DNA of 64,000 nucleotides from Microthyrium microscopicum (GCA_010405405.1 MU004236.1:793457-857456); one strand, 5' to 3'; shown: positions 55,219 to 64,000, counted from the stretch's first letter. The notes: a model not told the origin generated them from the letters alone. Numbers and translations are program-made.

Positions 55219-56323
55219 TACTTCCAAAACTCTCGTCGAGAGCAAAATGTGTGATAGTAGTTTGGATCGTGAGATCTATGGAATGGTAGTACTGTTACCA
55301 CAGGTCCTGATATAGTGAATTTTGTGGGAGATTTGGTGTTTTATTCCCAGTGATCCTGTGACATGAATAGAATAGAGTCAGCAATGGGTTTGAACCGATA
55401 GAGTAAACGAGTAATGAATGAATCCCGGGCCTTTGAATAACAACCGAAAACCCCGGAAAAGCAATCTAACAAAAAAGCTTCAATCCTAGCGAGATCGGGT
55501 TGACGATGGGAATAGAAATCGGCATTGAACGTCAACGGACCAAAGTGCTACTCTTATAAGCTCTTGACTGTGGATACTAGATATTTTGACATTAGGACCC
55601 TGCAGAAAAGAATGGGTAGAGACGCTGAAGGCTATCATTGTATTTGATAATGACATCCCACACCAACTGGTCGAATACCCATTCAGAGCCTCGAATCGAT
55701 GCGCCATCGCACGAGACTGGCCAACGGCCGCGATACAATTGGTCAAGCATTACGAGGGGGAATCTGTACTAGAGCCTGCGGCCTCAATGTACACTCCAAA
55801 GGGCTAATATCTTGTCCTGAAATTGGCCAGAACTTTCCAGGGTCCGATTGCGGTTTGGGACATATCGCTCAATGCAAGCCGAGGAGGGGGAGATTTAGCA
55901 AGTTATAATTGCTTAGCTTCATTTGACCCTGCAGTTCAACCAGCTGCACGAAGGAAAAACATAGTCATGCTGCTAACGGTTCATATACTGCTGGCGATTC
56001 GTCGGTTGACAGTGGGGAACTGGGGAGCAGTAGCTGCAGCATTTTATGCTAGGCGACTGATATATTCTTCCACGAATTAGATATACCCATGATCGCGGGA
56101 TCCTCACCAGTACCAGTACAATATCCGAAGTTAATTGATCCGAGACTATGCCCTAAGAGGAAGTGAGTTGTGTTTGGAAGAAGACTGTTAATAGACACTG
56201 GAGTGACCTAAAATAAGGAGATGTACTTTTAGCAAGCTCATCTACTTATCTAGTCTAACAAGATTGAAGACGTCAGTCGAATTCGACCTGGAAGATTGGA
56301 CTGTTTGTGAAATTTGATCAATC
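55219..56323. promoter_or_regulatory. Bidirectional promoter between the aldolase and reductase genes
   Basis: A 1.1-kb stretch divides two genes that start away from each other. Known: in Aspergillus and relatives the gaaA and gaaC genes share such a promoter and respond to galacturonate through GaaR. I found no exact match to the published GaaR-type TCCNCCAAT motif on either strand. A tandem pair of CreA-type SYGGRG sites is present (56012-56025). Confidence 0.6.
56012..56025 (+). promoter_or_regulatory. Tandem CreA-type sites
   Basis: GTGGGG at 56012-56017 and CTGGGG at 56020-56025 both fit the carbon catabolite repressor consensus SYGGRG and lie about 300 bases before the reductase ATG. 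Single sites are common by chance; the close pair is suggestive only. Confidence 0.35.
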
Positions 56324-57712
56324 ATGGCGCCACTTAACGTTTTGATGGTACGTTGACCTTGACAACACCTCGAAAACCAGACTAACATGATCAGGTCGGG
56401 ACAGGAGAGTACACCACTGGCTTTGTCGGTGGTGGAGCCTCTGGGTCAGACAAAAAGGTTGGAGTGGTTGGATTGACGCTCTTTGATTTGCGAAGACGTG
56501 GAAAGGTTGGCAACTTGAGCATGGTTGGGACGACAGGGAAGAAATACCCTGGAATTCGTAAGTTGATCCGAAATGGTGACCAGTAAATACGCTAAAAGTA
56601 AACAGGACAACATCTTCAGAAGAACATCACGGAAGTGTACAACGGACTGGATGTATCCTTCACATCATACCCAACAGACGAGACCGAGCGCGACCCAGAC
56701 GCATACAAAGCCGCCATTGATGCGCTTTCTCCAGGAGATGCCATCACAATCTTCACTCCAGATCCCACCCATCACCCCATTGCGCTCTATGCAATTCGAA
56801 AGGGGATTCATGTGCTCATTACCAAGCCAGCCGTCAAGACGGTAGCAGAGCACCAAGAGCTCATGGCCGAAGCTCGCAAACACAATGTATTCGTTTACAT
56901 TGAGCACCACAAGCGATATGATCCAGCGTACGCAGACGCACGCCACCGAGCCAAGTCGACTTTGGGAGACTTCAACTACTTCTACTCGTACATGTCCCAG
57001 CCCAAGTTCCAGTTGAAGACTTTTGCTGCCTGGGCTGGCAAGGATTCTGACATTTCGTACTACCTCAACTCTCATCACATCGACATCAACGAGGCTATGG
57101 TGCCCGACTATAAGCCCATCAAGGTCACTGCGAGTGGGTCCATGGGAATCGCTGCCAGTTTGGACTGCGATCCAAAGACTGAGGATACCATTACCCTCCT
57201 GGTTGATTGGATCAACACCAAGGACTCGAGCAAGAAAGCGACTGGTGTCTACACTGCGAGTTGGACTGCCCCTGAAGCTGCCGGAGTGCATAGCAACCAG
57301 TATTTCCACTACCTAGCAAGCAAGGGTGAAGTTCGAATCAACCAAGCCAAGCGTGGCTACGACGTTGCTGGCGATTCTGGTAGCATTGCCTGGTTCAATC
57401 CGTGAGTTATATTCAAGAGCGCAGGACCAATATACTGATAAAGAAAGATTCTATATGAAGTACGCTCCAGATGAGAATGGCGAGTTTGCAGGACAGTCGG
57501 GTTATGGATATGTATCATTTGAGAAGTTTGTCGATGGCGTTCAAGCTCTCAAAGATGGCAAAGCCAGTCTCGATTCGTTGGACAGCAAAGATCTACCAAC
57601 GCTGAAAAACACCCTTGCAACAACTGCGATTCTTGAGGCCGGAAGACGCTCCCTGGACGAAAACAGAGCTATTGAGATTGTCAGAGATGGCGATGTGTGG
57701 AGCTTGAAGTGA
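56324..57712 (+). CDS. gaaA: Gfo/Idh/MocA-family reductase, probably D-galacturonate reductase
   Basis: Model: exons 56324-56347, 56395-56557, 56606-57401 and 57448-57712, 415 residues. The first exon has only 24 bases. The nucleotide-binding start reads [18 protein letters not shown]. The catalytic-region motif T-K-P-A-V-K (Gfo/Idh/MocA proteins usually have E-K-P) is followed by [14 protein letters not shown] and, later, [10 protein letters not shown]. This pattern is what I recall of the fungal GaaA/Gar2 group, which reduces D-galacturonate to L-galactonate with NAD(P)H. Together with the divergent aldolase it gives the first and third enzymes of the pathway; the dehydratase and final reductase are not in the window. 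Confidence 0.78.
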
Positions 57713-57799
57713 ACAAACTTACCACTTCCGTTATGATCCAAGATAAAAATGCAAGTTGACTTTTGGCGAAAGCATATAACAATATGAGCGACTTAACGA

Positions 57800-57830
57800 C
57801 CACCATAGTGCGATTATTTGATCGGATTTG
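57800..57830. repeat. Short palindromic dispersed repeat, partial copy 8
   Basis: CCACCATAGTGCGATTATTTGATCGG carries the ATAGTGCGAT and TTTGATCGG motifs of the family in the spacer between the reductase and RPC11 3' ends. Confidence 0.4.
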
Positions 57831-57852
57831 GCATGTTTTCTTCCCCTGTATA

Positions 57853-58357
57853 CTATTCCCGCCATTCTCGGGCGCACTCGATACACTGTCGCAAAGTCAT
57901 TAGTAGGTGTTCGGCACTCAGATAAGTCCTCGTACCTTGTAGAAGATTGTCATCGGCTCATCGGCACTGCGGATCTGGACGGTGTGGAAGAAGGCCTCTC
58001 GTGATTCGCACTTGTCGTTGACGCACTGCACTGATACATCGTTAGATCCCGCTCGAGTACGTATTGAAGCATGATCAATATACCCTCTGTCTTGGAGCAA
58101 TTCTCCCATGCGCTACCACCGCTAACAATGTCTTCGGCTTCCTTTCGCTTTAGGTCTTTGCGGTCAAAGTATCGTTTGTTCAGGACAAATTCGAAGGGAC
58201 AGGTTCGGCATTCTAGACGATTCTTGCCAACATCCTTCTCGTCGCAACCTGTGCTTGTCTTCGTGACGATGAGCAAGTTGGAACACGAAGGGCAGACTGG
58301 TGAAAGGTTAGCTAGGCTGCGCGCTATAGGACGTTCTAGACGCGTACAGAGCTGCAT
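57853..58357 (-). CDS. rpc11: RNA polymerase III subunit RPC11 (C11, TFIIS-like)
   Basis: Minus-strand model: exons 58357-58348, 58296-58084, 58030-57936 and 57885-57853, 116 residues. The 10-base first exon gives M-Q-L-F-C-P-S-C, the canonical start of C11. The first zinc ribbon C-P-S-C..C-R-T-C-P-F follows, then R-Y-F-D-R-K-D-L-K-R-K-E-A-E-D-I, and the TFIIS-like ribbon with Q-I-R-S-A-D-E-P-M-T-I-F-Y-K-C-I-E-C ending W-R-E. The catalytic acidic pair D-E of the hairpin is present. C11 supports RNA cleavage, termination and reinitiation by Pol III in the nucleus. Length is normal for the family. The last exon (33 bases) supplies the final zinc ligands, so all three introns must be spliced. 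Confidence 0.93.
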
Positions 58358-58756
58358 AGTGGTCAATGATTTGTGGGCGTATACGTGAATATAAGCGCGA
58401 TTGCTGAAGGTCTGGAAGTCTGGAAGTGGTCGATGTAGTGTTGACAAAAAAACAGAGCTGTGAGAGCTTGGTACTGCTGTCCTAAAATAAATTTATAGGT
58501 GGGGGGCGTCGACCGTCTACCAGGGCTGACGGCCAACTGCCCCCTCTAGTTCATGAAACTCAAGGACCAACCGACCACAAGCTGGAGCACACTGAATCAA
58601 ATCATACTCCTTGACCCTAACTCTTCAATCCTTCAAGTTACTGCCGTCAAGACTTTGTGGTGACTTCTTGTCTTCACCAACTCGTCACTCACTAGCATTC
58701 ATCCATACCCTTCGTAAACCACCCCACTACCCGAATAACGACTTTAGGCATACAAC
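58358..58756. promoter_or_regulatory. Divergent promoter region (RPC11 / ankyrin protein)
   Basis: 400 bp between the two start codons, with CT-rich tracts near the plus-strand gene. No specific site was assigned. Confidence 0.4.
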
Positions 58757-59439
58757 ATGGCCGACGAAGTAAGCTGCCTTTCACTGGTACCCGATCACTC
58801 TAATGGTCATCTATAGGGTGCTTCTCCCAAAGAAATTGTATTAGAGGCGTCGCGCCGAAATAACACCGACCTTCTCCACGATGTTCTCGAACAATTCAAC
58901 AAAACACATGGCAAAAAGGCACCTGAAGCGATTGCTCAACTGCTAAACAGTGCAAGAGATGGCATAGGCATGGGCGTACTTCACCTTGCTGCAGTGGGTG
59001 GAAACTGTGAGTCTACTCAAGGGATGAACATAAGCGGATCTAATTTGACGTAGACGATGTTCTGGATCTTCTGCTGGATCAGGAGGGTCTCGAAATAGAC
59101 GAACTAGATCGCATGGACAAGGACACTCCACTTCACAAAGCTGTCAGATATACGAACGAGCTAGACAAGGCAAACTGGGACGTGGGACAGCAGATCGTAG
59201 ACATTCTGATCGATGCAGGATGCGATCCAAGGTATATAATTAGAGTGAAATTTTGGCATGCGCTGACAGAAGACAGAATACGAAATGCCGCAAAACTTCG
59301 ACCATTTGACCTAGTCGACCCTCGCAACAAAGAGCTCCGCACACTTCTACAACAAGCCGAGTATAGCATGACAATGGGAGACGATGTTGTTCAGGAAGAC
59401 GACGATGGCCCGACAGGTAGTGGATCGGAGAGCGACTGA
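58757..59439 (+). CDS. Small ankyrin-repeat protein
   Basis: Model: exons 58757-58768, 58817-59006, 59054-59231 and 59277-59439, 180 residues. The first exon encodes only M-A-D-E. Ankyrin units include G-V-L-H-L-A-A-V-G-G-N, D-T-P-L-H-K-A-V-R-Y and I-V-D-I-L-I-D-A-G-C-D-P-R. Then comes the block K-L-R-P-F-D-L-V-D-P-R-N-K-E-L-R-T-L-L and an acidic tail. The last intron (45 bp) is in frame; retaining it would add 15 residues between D-P-R and I-R-N-A-A, which would interrupt an ankyrin loop, so I splice it. This resembles small conserved fungal ankyrin proteins of the yeast YGL242C sort; the function is not known. Confidence 0.8.
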
Positions 59440-59756
59440 GAAGGACATGAAAGATGATCTCTTGCATTATGTGCTTACATATGCGCTATCTGGTCAGAGG
59501 CGCAGAGCATCGGCGTCGGTTGGGAAGTGGCTTTTAATGGCTCATTCGTAGATGGCCTTTTGTAGAACTTTAGCTCGGATGGATATAAAAGCCCCGTCAT
59601 CACACATCTCTTTCTTTGTAGAACCAAAACCGCCTTGACGGAACATTACCGTGTATGCTCTAGAACGGTCCTCATCGCGCGCGCCATCTTATTGTATTCG
59701 TGACCTCCGTCGTAGCGCTCCTAGCATATTCGATTCCTCGCGACTTGATCTGACGT
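59440..59756. other. Convergent intergenic region
   Basis: A 317-bp spacer between the ankyrin-protein and SF3b10 3' ends. Nothing was recognised. Confidence 0.4.
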
Positions 59757-60058
59757 TCAGTCCTGTACCTCTGGTGGTTTGCCAACTGGTTGTACCATTT
59801 TCTACTTCCACGTTAGCGTACTCAGAACAACGAGGCATAAAGACTTACCTCGATCATCATCGCGCGGACCTTTTCCTTGCTCTCCCCCATACCGAGAGCC
59901 ATATATTCAAGTAGTGGCGCATGGCCTACGAAGGACGAGCATGTGTCGCGGGCAATGTTGCTGGTCCATTCGAATTTGGTTGTATCGGCGTGTCCTGTTC
60001 CGACATAGCGAGCTTGAAGCTGCTCAAGCTGTTGCTGGGCTCGGAGTTTGTCAGCCAT
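59757..60058 (-). CDS. SF3b complex subunit SF3b10 (SF3B5/Ysf3)
   Basis: Minus-strand model: exons 60058-59849 and 59801-59757, 84 residues. The sequence reads Q-L-E-Q-L-Q-A-R-Y-V-G-T-G-H-A-D-T-T-K-F-E-W, then R-D-T-C-S-S-F-V-G-H and E-S-K-E-K-V-R, and the second exon gives K-M-V-Q-P-V-G-K-P-P. This matches the very conserved 86-residue human SF3B5 along its whole length. It is a core subunit of the U2 snRNP SF3b complex in the nucleus, needed for branch-site recognition. The 47-bp intron uses a TAG acceptor at 59802 with a CTAAC branch site. Confidence 0.95.
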
Positions 60059-60371
60059 GATAGCTTTGACTCTATTAGATGGATTGTAGATGGATTTTGC
60101 TGATGTGGAGATGGAAGCACATGCAAGGAAAGAAGTTTGGTCGTGGTTCCCAAATATGCGGCGCAAGCTTTGACCTCCTAACCGTACAGCTACTACCTAG
60201 CTGTGGGGTACATCTTTGATTAAGTCTCCTTGTCTCCAAACTCAACGCCAACAACTCTACATCTCCAACTCATCATGTTTGATATGCCCAGCTGAGCTTA
60301 TCATCCATCAGTTCAACTACATCTCATCAACGAAACTCCCATACATCAACAACTCCTACTACAACAAGATG
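60059..60371. promoter_or_regulatory. Divergent promoter region (SF3b10 / coiled-coil protein)
   Basis: About 310 bp between the start codons. The plus-strand frame is open upstream to 60216 but lacks conserved features. Confidence 0.35.
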
Positions 60372-60941
60372 AACCCTCACAATAATCAGCCCCCGGCTTT
60401 TCCCAACCAACAGCCCTCCTCCAACCAGCAACAAAACCCAGCTACCTCGCCAACACCAACGTACGATTCCAACTTTGCCGATACCTTGACAGCAGCCATA
60501 CTCACACCAGACCGCCCCGTACCACCCAGTCAAATCCCGACAAACCCATCCGGGCCTGTTCCACTCTCATCATCAGAGCGTGTCTACCCCTCATCCCTCA
60601 ATGAGTCTATCCGCCTTACACACCCACATGGCAGTCTACTGGGCGGACCCGGTCCCGTCCCGGCCGCCGATCTGCGGGCGTACGCTCAGGACGTGGCTGA
60701 AGTACACGGTCTAAAAAGCCAACAAGAACTGGAAGCTTGGGCGCGAAAAGGGCTGGCAAGAGCTGGAGAGGATGTGAGCAAAGTATTGCAAGAGCGAGAA
60801 CGTTACATCGAGCACAATGAGCGGAACCAAAAAAAGATAAGCGAATTGTTGGAGGAAAGGGAAATGGAGGAAAAGGTTGCGGCACGGTTGCGAGCAAAGT
60901 GGGCGCGAAAAAAGCAGCAGCCGTCGCAAAACCAGCAATAG
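60369..60941 (+). CDS. Coiled-coil protein of unknown function, with a coding-like tail beyond its stop codon
   Basis: Single exon of 190 residues from ATG 60369. The first 60 residues are Asn/Gln/Pro-rich; then D-S-N-F-A-D-T-L-T-A-A-I-L-T-P and S-L-N-E-S-I-R-L-T-H-P-H-G-S-L-L-G-G. From about residue 105 a long charged helix follows (E-L-E-A-W-A-R-K-G-L-A-R-A-G-E-D ... E-R-E-M-E-E-K-V-A-A-R-L-R-A-K-W). The frame closes with TAG at 60939-60941. Downstream in the same frame are 56 more codons that look coding: an acidic run, S-D-P-F-E-P-D-M-S-L-A-G-K-T-R-R and a Lys/Glu tail ending at 61110-61112. No domain was recognised. The stop may be a recent nonsense change (CAG to TAG), a sequencing error, or a readthrough site. 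Confidence 0.65.
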   Translation: MNPHNNQPPAFPNQQPSSNQQQNPATSPTPTYDSNFADTLTAAILTPDRPVPPSQIPTNPSGPVPLSSSERVYPSSLNESIRLTHPHGSLLGGPGPVPAADLRAYAQDVAEVHGLKSQQELEAWARKGLARAGEDVSKVLQERERYIEHNERNQKKISELLEEREMEEKVAARLRAKWARKKQQPSQNQQ

Positions 60942-61202
60942 AATGAAGGTTCTGCGGCGGCTGCGGGAGATGAGAGTGAGGAGGAAGAGGAAGAAGAGGA
61001 GGAAAAGCCTGGTCCGGGGTCTATCAGCGACCCTTTTGAGCCTGATATGTCGTTGGCGGGCAAAACACGTCGTCAGGTAGCTAAGGAAAAGAAGGAAAAG
61101 GAGGAAAAGTAGTAATGTAATTAGTCCAAGAAATACAATTCTTAATATTTGCTCGTGTCAATTTCTATTTTTCTTAATATTCGCGATATACCCAAAATAG
61201 TG
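60942..61202. other. In-frame coding-like tail and 3' flank
   Basis: 60942-61109 continues the reading frame of the preceding gene to a second stop at 61110-61112. The remainder is AT-rich 3' flank leading into the 38-bp array. Confidence 0.5.
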
Positions 61203-61672
61203 ATGGCTCCCAGCGCATTCGATATTTCTGATCGAGTGCTATGGCTACCAGCGCATTTGATATTTCTGATTAGGTGCCATGGCTCCCAGCGCATTCGATA
61301 TTTCTGATTGAGTGCTATGGCTACTAGCGTATTTAATATTTTTGTTTAGGTGCCATGGCTCCCAGCGCATTCGATATTTCTGATTGAGTGCTATGGCTAC
61401 TAGCATATTTAATATTTCTGTTTAGGTGCCATGGCTCCTAGCGCATTCGATATTTCTGATTGAGTGCTATGGCTACTAGCGCATTTGATATTTCTAATTA
61501 GGTGCCATGGTTCCCAGCGCATTCGATATTTCTAATCGAGTGCTATGGCTACCAGCGCATTTAATATTTCTAATTAGGTGTCATAGCCACCAGCGCATTC
61601 GATACTGCTGATCAAGTGCTATGATTACTAGTGCATTTAATATTTCTGATCAAGTGCTATGGCTGCCATCGC
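61203..61672. repeat. 38-bp tandem array with alternating monomer types
   Basis: Twelve full monomers in exact 38-base phase start at 61203, 61241, 61279 and so on to 61621, with a truncated thirteenth at 61659. Two monomer types alternate: one begins ATGGCTCCCAGCGCATTCGA and the other ATGGCTACCAGCGCATTTGA, so the higher-order unit is 76 bases. The tail ends in a palindrome (GCCATCGCATGCGATGGGC). Further diverged pieces follow near 61767-61845. The monomers belong to the same family as the short palindromic repeats found in introns elsewhere in the window. Confidence 0.9.
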
Positions 61673-61965
61673 ATGCGATGGGCGTTTTGCCGTTTCACGC
61701 GGAAGAGGATAAACGGTATTTTCATCCACATTTCTCGACGGAATCGGAGGATACCAAAAACGACACAACTCCCATCGCAGCTGATGGCTCCCATAGGATC
61801 TGTTGTTGATCAAGTGCTATAGTTCCCACCGCACTTGATGGTATACACGTACTAAGACTCTTTCATGATTTTGCATTAGCGAAAAAAGGACTTTGTGTAA
61901 AGTTATGCCATGTATTCAGTTGTACCATAAATTCGTATCACCATATCATACCACAAAAAGCTATA
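61673..61965. other. 3' flank of the F-box gene with diverged repeat pieces
   Basis: Contains CCCATCGCAGCTGATGGCTCCCAT and GATCAAGTGCTATAGTTCCCACC (about 61770-61835), relatives of the array monomer. Confidence 0.5.
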
Positions 61966-63975
61966 TCACATAACCGTACATGAGTTGCCACCATTCAGCG
62001 GCGAGCTTCTAGCTCTCCGCCTCCGGACTGCCACGCCATTGGCATCGACCACACCCTCCTCACCATGCATTGCCTCAAGCGCCTCACGCATGCGTCTGCG
62101 TCGTCGTCTGCCGCCTTGCGATGCCTCTTCGCCTAACATCATAAACTCTGCCCATTTGCGCTCTAGTCTGCGAGCGCGATCGAAATCGCACGCATGTACG
62201 CGTTTAGAGTGCTCATTTATGGTAGGCTGCCAAGTATAAAATGCCTTTAAGGAAATGACCTCGTGGCAATACGTTGGCCTCGCCTTCTCGGCCGGCGCTT
62301 TGGAGGATATATCGGCGAGCGTACCGGCAGAGAAGCCCGTCGTCAACGAGTCCGCGATGTTCGTGGAGCTGAAGCTTGCAGAGGCTGGGTTTAAGAGGAT
62401 ATGGCTTGGTGGGCGAATGACTTCGGCATTGCGAGAGAGGACTTCGCGGACGCCCATCCATGTGACGTTCGGGCAGTCGTATACAACCATTCGTAAGCCG
62501 ATGTGCACGTCTTGCGCTACTCCTCGTTTACCAACGACCTTTTTGGCGGCTTGACGATTGCGTTCGCGGACGGCGGCGGCTGCTTCGATGAGGCAGAGGT
62601 CGGATATTCGGGTGTTGTCCATGTCGATGCGCTCGAGATGTCGGCAGGCTCTAATCAGCGGAACCATTCCAGCATCGGTTAGAGCTTCACAGTAGGATAT
62701 GCTTAGATGTTTGAGAATGTTTGCGGCAGGTGATGTTGCTATGGCACTAAGTGTTGCGTTTGTGATATTCTCTAGCTCTTCAAGATCTAGATGTGTAAGA
62801 CGTGGAAATGTTGGTAATATCTTGGTTAAGCTGGCATCGGTGATCCATGTTGCTGGAAGAGTATTTGGCTGATTGCACTTGGCTAAGTGAAGACCTTCAA
62901 GATCGGGAATATTGTGTGCCAACAATTGGATGCTGGCATCTGTGAGTTGGCGACATCTAGTAAAATCAAGATGTTTGAATTTTCGGGGTGGACAGATGAT
63001 TCGGCCTGTATCCCAGTCCTTTTCTCCATTCACGCCGACGATGAGTGCGGATAGCGCCTGATCTGTAAAGGCGTCGCAGTTTGTGAGAGCTAAGCGTTCA
63101 AGAGAGTTCCGTTCGAAGAGCTCTAAACAGAAGGCAACGTCGTCCCAGCCACGCACTTCTCCAGCTCGCAGATCTTTAAGGTTCGGACAGCCTTCAACTA
63201 CCTTTCTTATTCCTCGAGTGTCGACATTTTGGCACCAAGTGACATTCAAAAGCTCCAGCTTCGGACAATTCTGACCGATTATCTTCAAAGCGGCGTTTGT
63301 AACAGCTGGTAGACCAGAAACGTTAATGTGAACCAGGCGCGAGTTCTGTAGAAGAAAGCTGTGCACCGATGCCCGATCAATCAAGCAGCCTTCCAAAGAA
63401 AAGTTTTCCAGATTTCCGCAAGCTTCGATGAGGCCTTTCAGTGTCCACTTCTCGCGTAGCTGTACACATCCTCGCAGGTTTAGATCACGTACGAAGGGGC
63501 CAGCATTTGAGATGATTTTCACCAAAGCATCGGCCGGAATATCACGGTAATACTCCGAGGCGTCCAGCCTGCTCCACAGTTGGCCATCGAAGCAGAAATC
63601 GTACCAGATCTTGGAAACGCGGGATGAGCGCACGACTTCGCGTGGGGTAAGGAAACTTAGGACCTGTATGCGGATCTCTGAGGGCATATCATTCCAGAAA
63701 TTAAAGTTCTTTCTCCTGGGGAGGTCTTGCACCTCGTCAGCCGTTCCCGCACATGAGAAGTAGTCTTCTTCTGCAATTGTACCCTCAGACAGACCCGGAG
63801 AAACCGGATGAACTCCAAAAGGGAGGCCGACATTTGAAGACAAGTTTCTTTCCAGTGTTCTGGCGCGAGGTCTCAGATCGAAGGTAGGTGTCGCTGGACC
63901 CGGGCTGTTTGCAGCCGAAGTTGGAGCTGTTGAGAACTGCTGAGAGAGCTCAGAGTTTAGAGAGGAGCTGGACAT
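61966..63975 (-). CDS. F-box/LRR protein with a C-terminal CaaX box
   Basis: Single exon of 669 residues. After a disordered Ser/Pro-rich leader there is an F-box at about 94-135 (W-N-D-M-P-S-E-I-R-I-Q-V-L-S-F-L-T-P-R-E-V). Roughly ten leucine-rich repeats of the cysteine-containing type follow (for example L-E-L-L-N-V-T-W-C-Q-N-V-D-T-R-G-I and L-K-H-L-S-I-S-Y-C-E-A-L-T-D-A-G). The tail is Arg-rich with R-R-R-R-R-R-M-R and ends C-T-V-M, a good farnesylation signal. Known: F-box/LRR proteins recruit substrates to SCF ubiquitin ligases, and animal FBXL2/FBXL20 are membrane-anchored by CaaX boxes. Inferred: this is an SCF adaptor held at a membrane, with the Arg-rich stretch helping. The overall layout is like Grr1/Pof2-type fungal proteins. 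Confidence 0.88.
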   Translation of the reverse strand: MSSSSLNSELSQQFSTAPTSAANSPGPATPTFDLRPRARTLERNLSSNVGLPFGVHPVSPGLSEGTIAEEDYFSCAGTADEVQDLPRRKNFNFWNDMPSEIRIQVLSFLTPREVVRSSRVSKIWYDFCFDGQLWSRLDASEYYRDIPADALVKIISNAGPFVRDLNLRGCVQLREKWTLKGLIEACGNLENFSLEGCLIDRASVHSFLLQNSRLVHINVSGLPAVTNAALKIIGQNCPKLELLNVTWCQNVDTRGIRKVVEGCPNLKDLRAGEVRGWDDVAFCLELFERNSLERLALTNCDAFTDQALSALIVGVNGEKDWDTGRIICPPRKFKHLDFTRCRQLTDASIQLLAHNIPDLEGLHLAKCNQPNTLPATWITDASLTKILPTFPRLTHLDLEELENITNATLSAIATSPAANILKHLSISYCEALTDAGMVPLIRACRHLERIDMDNTRISDLCLIEAAAAVRERNRQAAKKVVGKRGVAQDVHIGLRMVVYDCPNVTWMGVREVLSRNAEVIRPPSHILLNPASASFSSTNIADSLTTGFSAGTLADISSKAPAEKARPTYCHEVISLKAFYTWQPTINEHSKRVHACDFDRARRLERKWAEFMMLGEEASQGGRRRRRRMREALEAMHGEEGVVDANGVAVRRRRARSSPLNGGNSCTVM

Positions 63976-64000
63976 GGGATCGTATGAAGAATGGAGAGAA

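Noticed and set aside
55219-56323. A GaaR-type TCCNCCAAT site in the aldolase/reductase promoter
   Set aside because: No exact match on either strand by eye; near matches such as ACACCAACT were not counted.
1-64000. CRISPR arrays, bacterial-type operons, rRNA or tRNA genes
   Set aside because: The 38-bp array has no unique spacers and the genome is clearly fungal. No rRNA stretches and no tRNA cloverleaf with both A and B boxes were found by eye.

Overview
The window looks like nuclear DNA of a filamentous ascomycete, most likely a leotiomycete-type plant-associated or soil fungus. That placement is an inference from gene content and style. The genes carry short introns (mostly 45-130 bp) with GT..AG ends and CTAAC/CTGAC branch sites. 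The first 5.3 kb is an AT-rich block with transposon fossils whose glutamine and tryptophan codons have turned into stops, which is the mark of repeat-induced point mutation (RIP). No species was identified and no search was run; all gene models are hand-spliced from the sequence, and each sums to a whole number of codons.

Layout. 1-5287: RIP block with a decayed hAT transposon, a 172-bp palindrome and a fossil multi-intron gene. 5288-13784: a CENP-B-type HTH protein gene and a PXA-domain membrane protein gene with an unusual 1.86-kb intron. 14052-21790: a module bounded by about 320-bp inverted repeats and holding an EEF1A-methyltransferase-like gene and an intact NACHT-ankyrin (NLR-like) gene. 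21973-29800: a protein kinase fused to a vWA domain, a CorA-like membrane protein and a small gene of unknown function. With the NLR module this makes an accessory island of about 16 kb. 30568-36418: conserved genes (NT-C2/EEIG1-type protein, Ayr1-like reductase, Rgp1-like GEF subunit). 36870-44059: a secreted proline-rich repeat protein and a SNF2 ATPase. 44060-53613: GAR-domain cytoskeletal protein, secreted RNase T2, Sls1-like mitochondrial protein and a small proline-rich protein. 54247-57712: divergent aldolase and reductase that fit the fungal D-galacturonate pathway (gaaC/gaaA type). 57853-63975: small housekeeping genes (RPC11, an ankyrin protein, SF3b10), a coiled-coil protein with a suspicious stop codon, a 38-bp tandem array and an F-box/LRR protein ending in a prenylation box.

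The parts that stand out are the inverted-repeat-bounded NLR module beside a kinase-vWA gene, and a family of short palindromic repeats. That family sits in introns of both module genes, recurs in intergenic DNA, and has expanded into a precisely phased 38-bp array at 61.2 kb.
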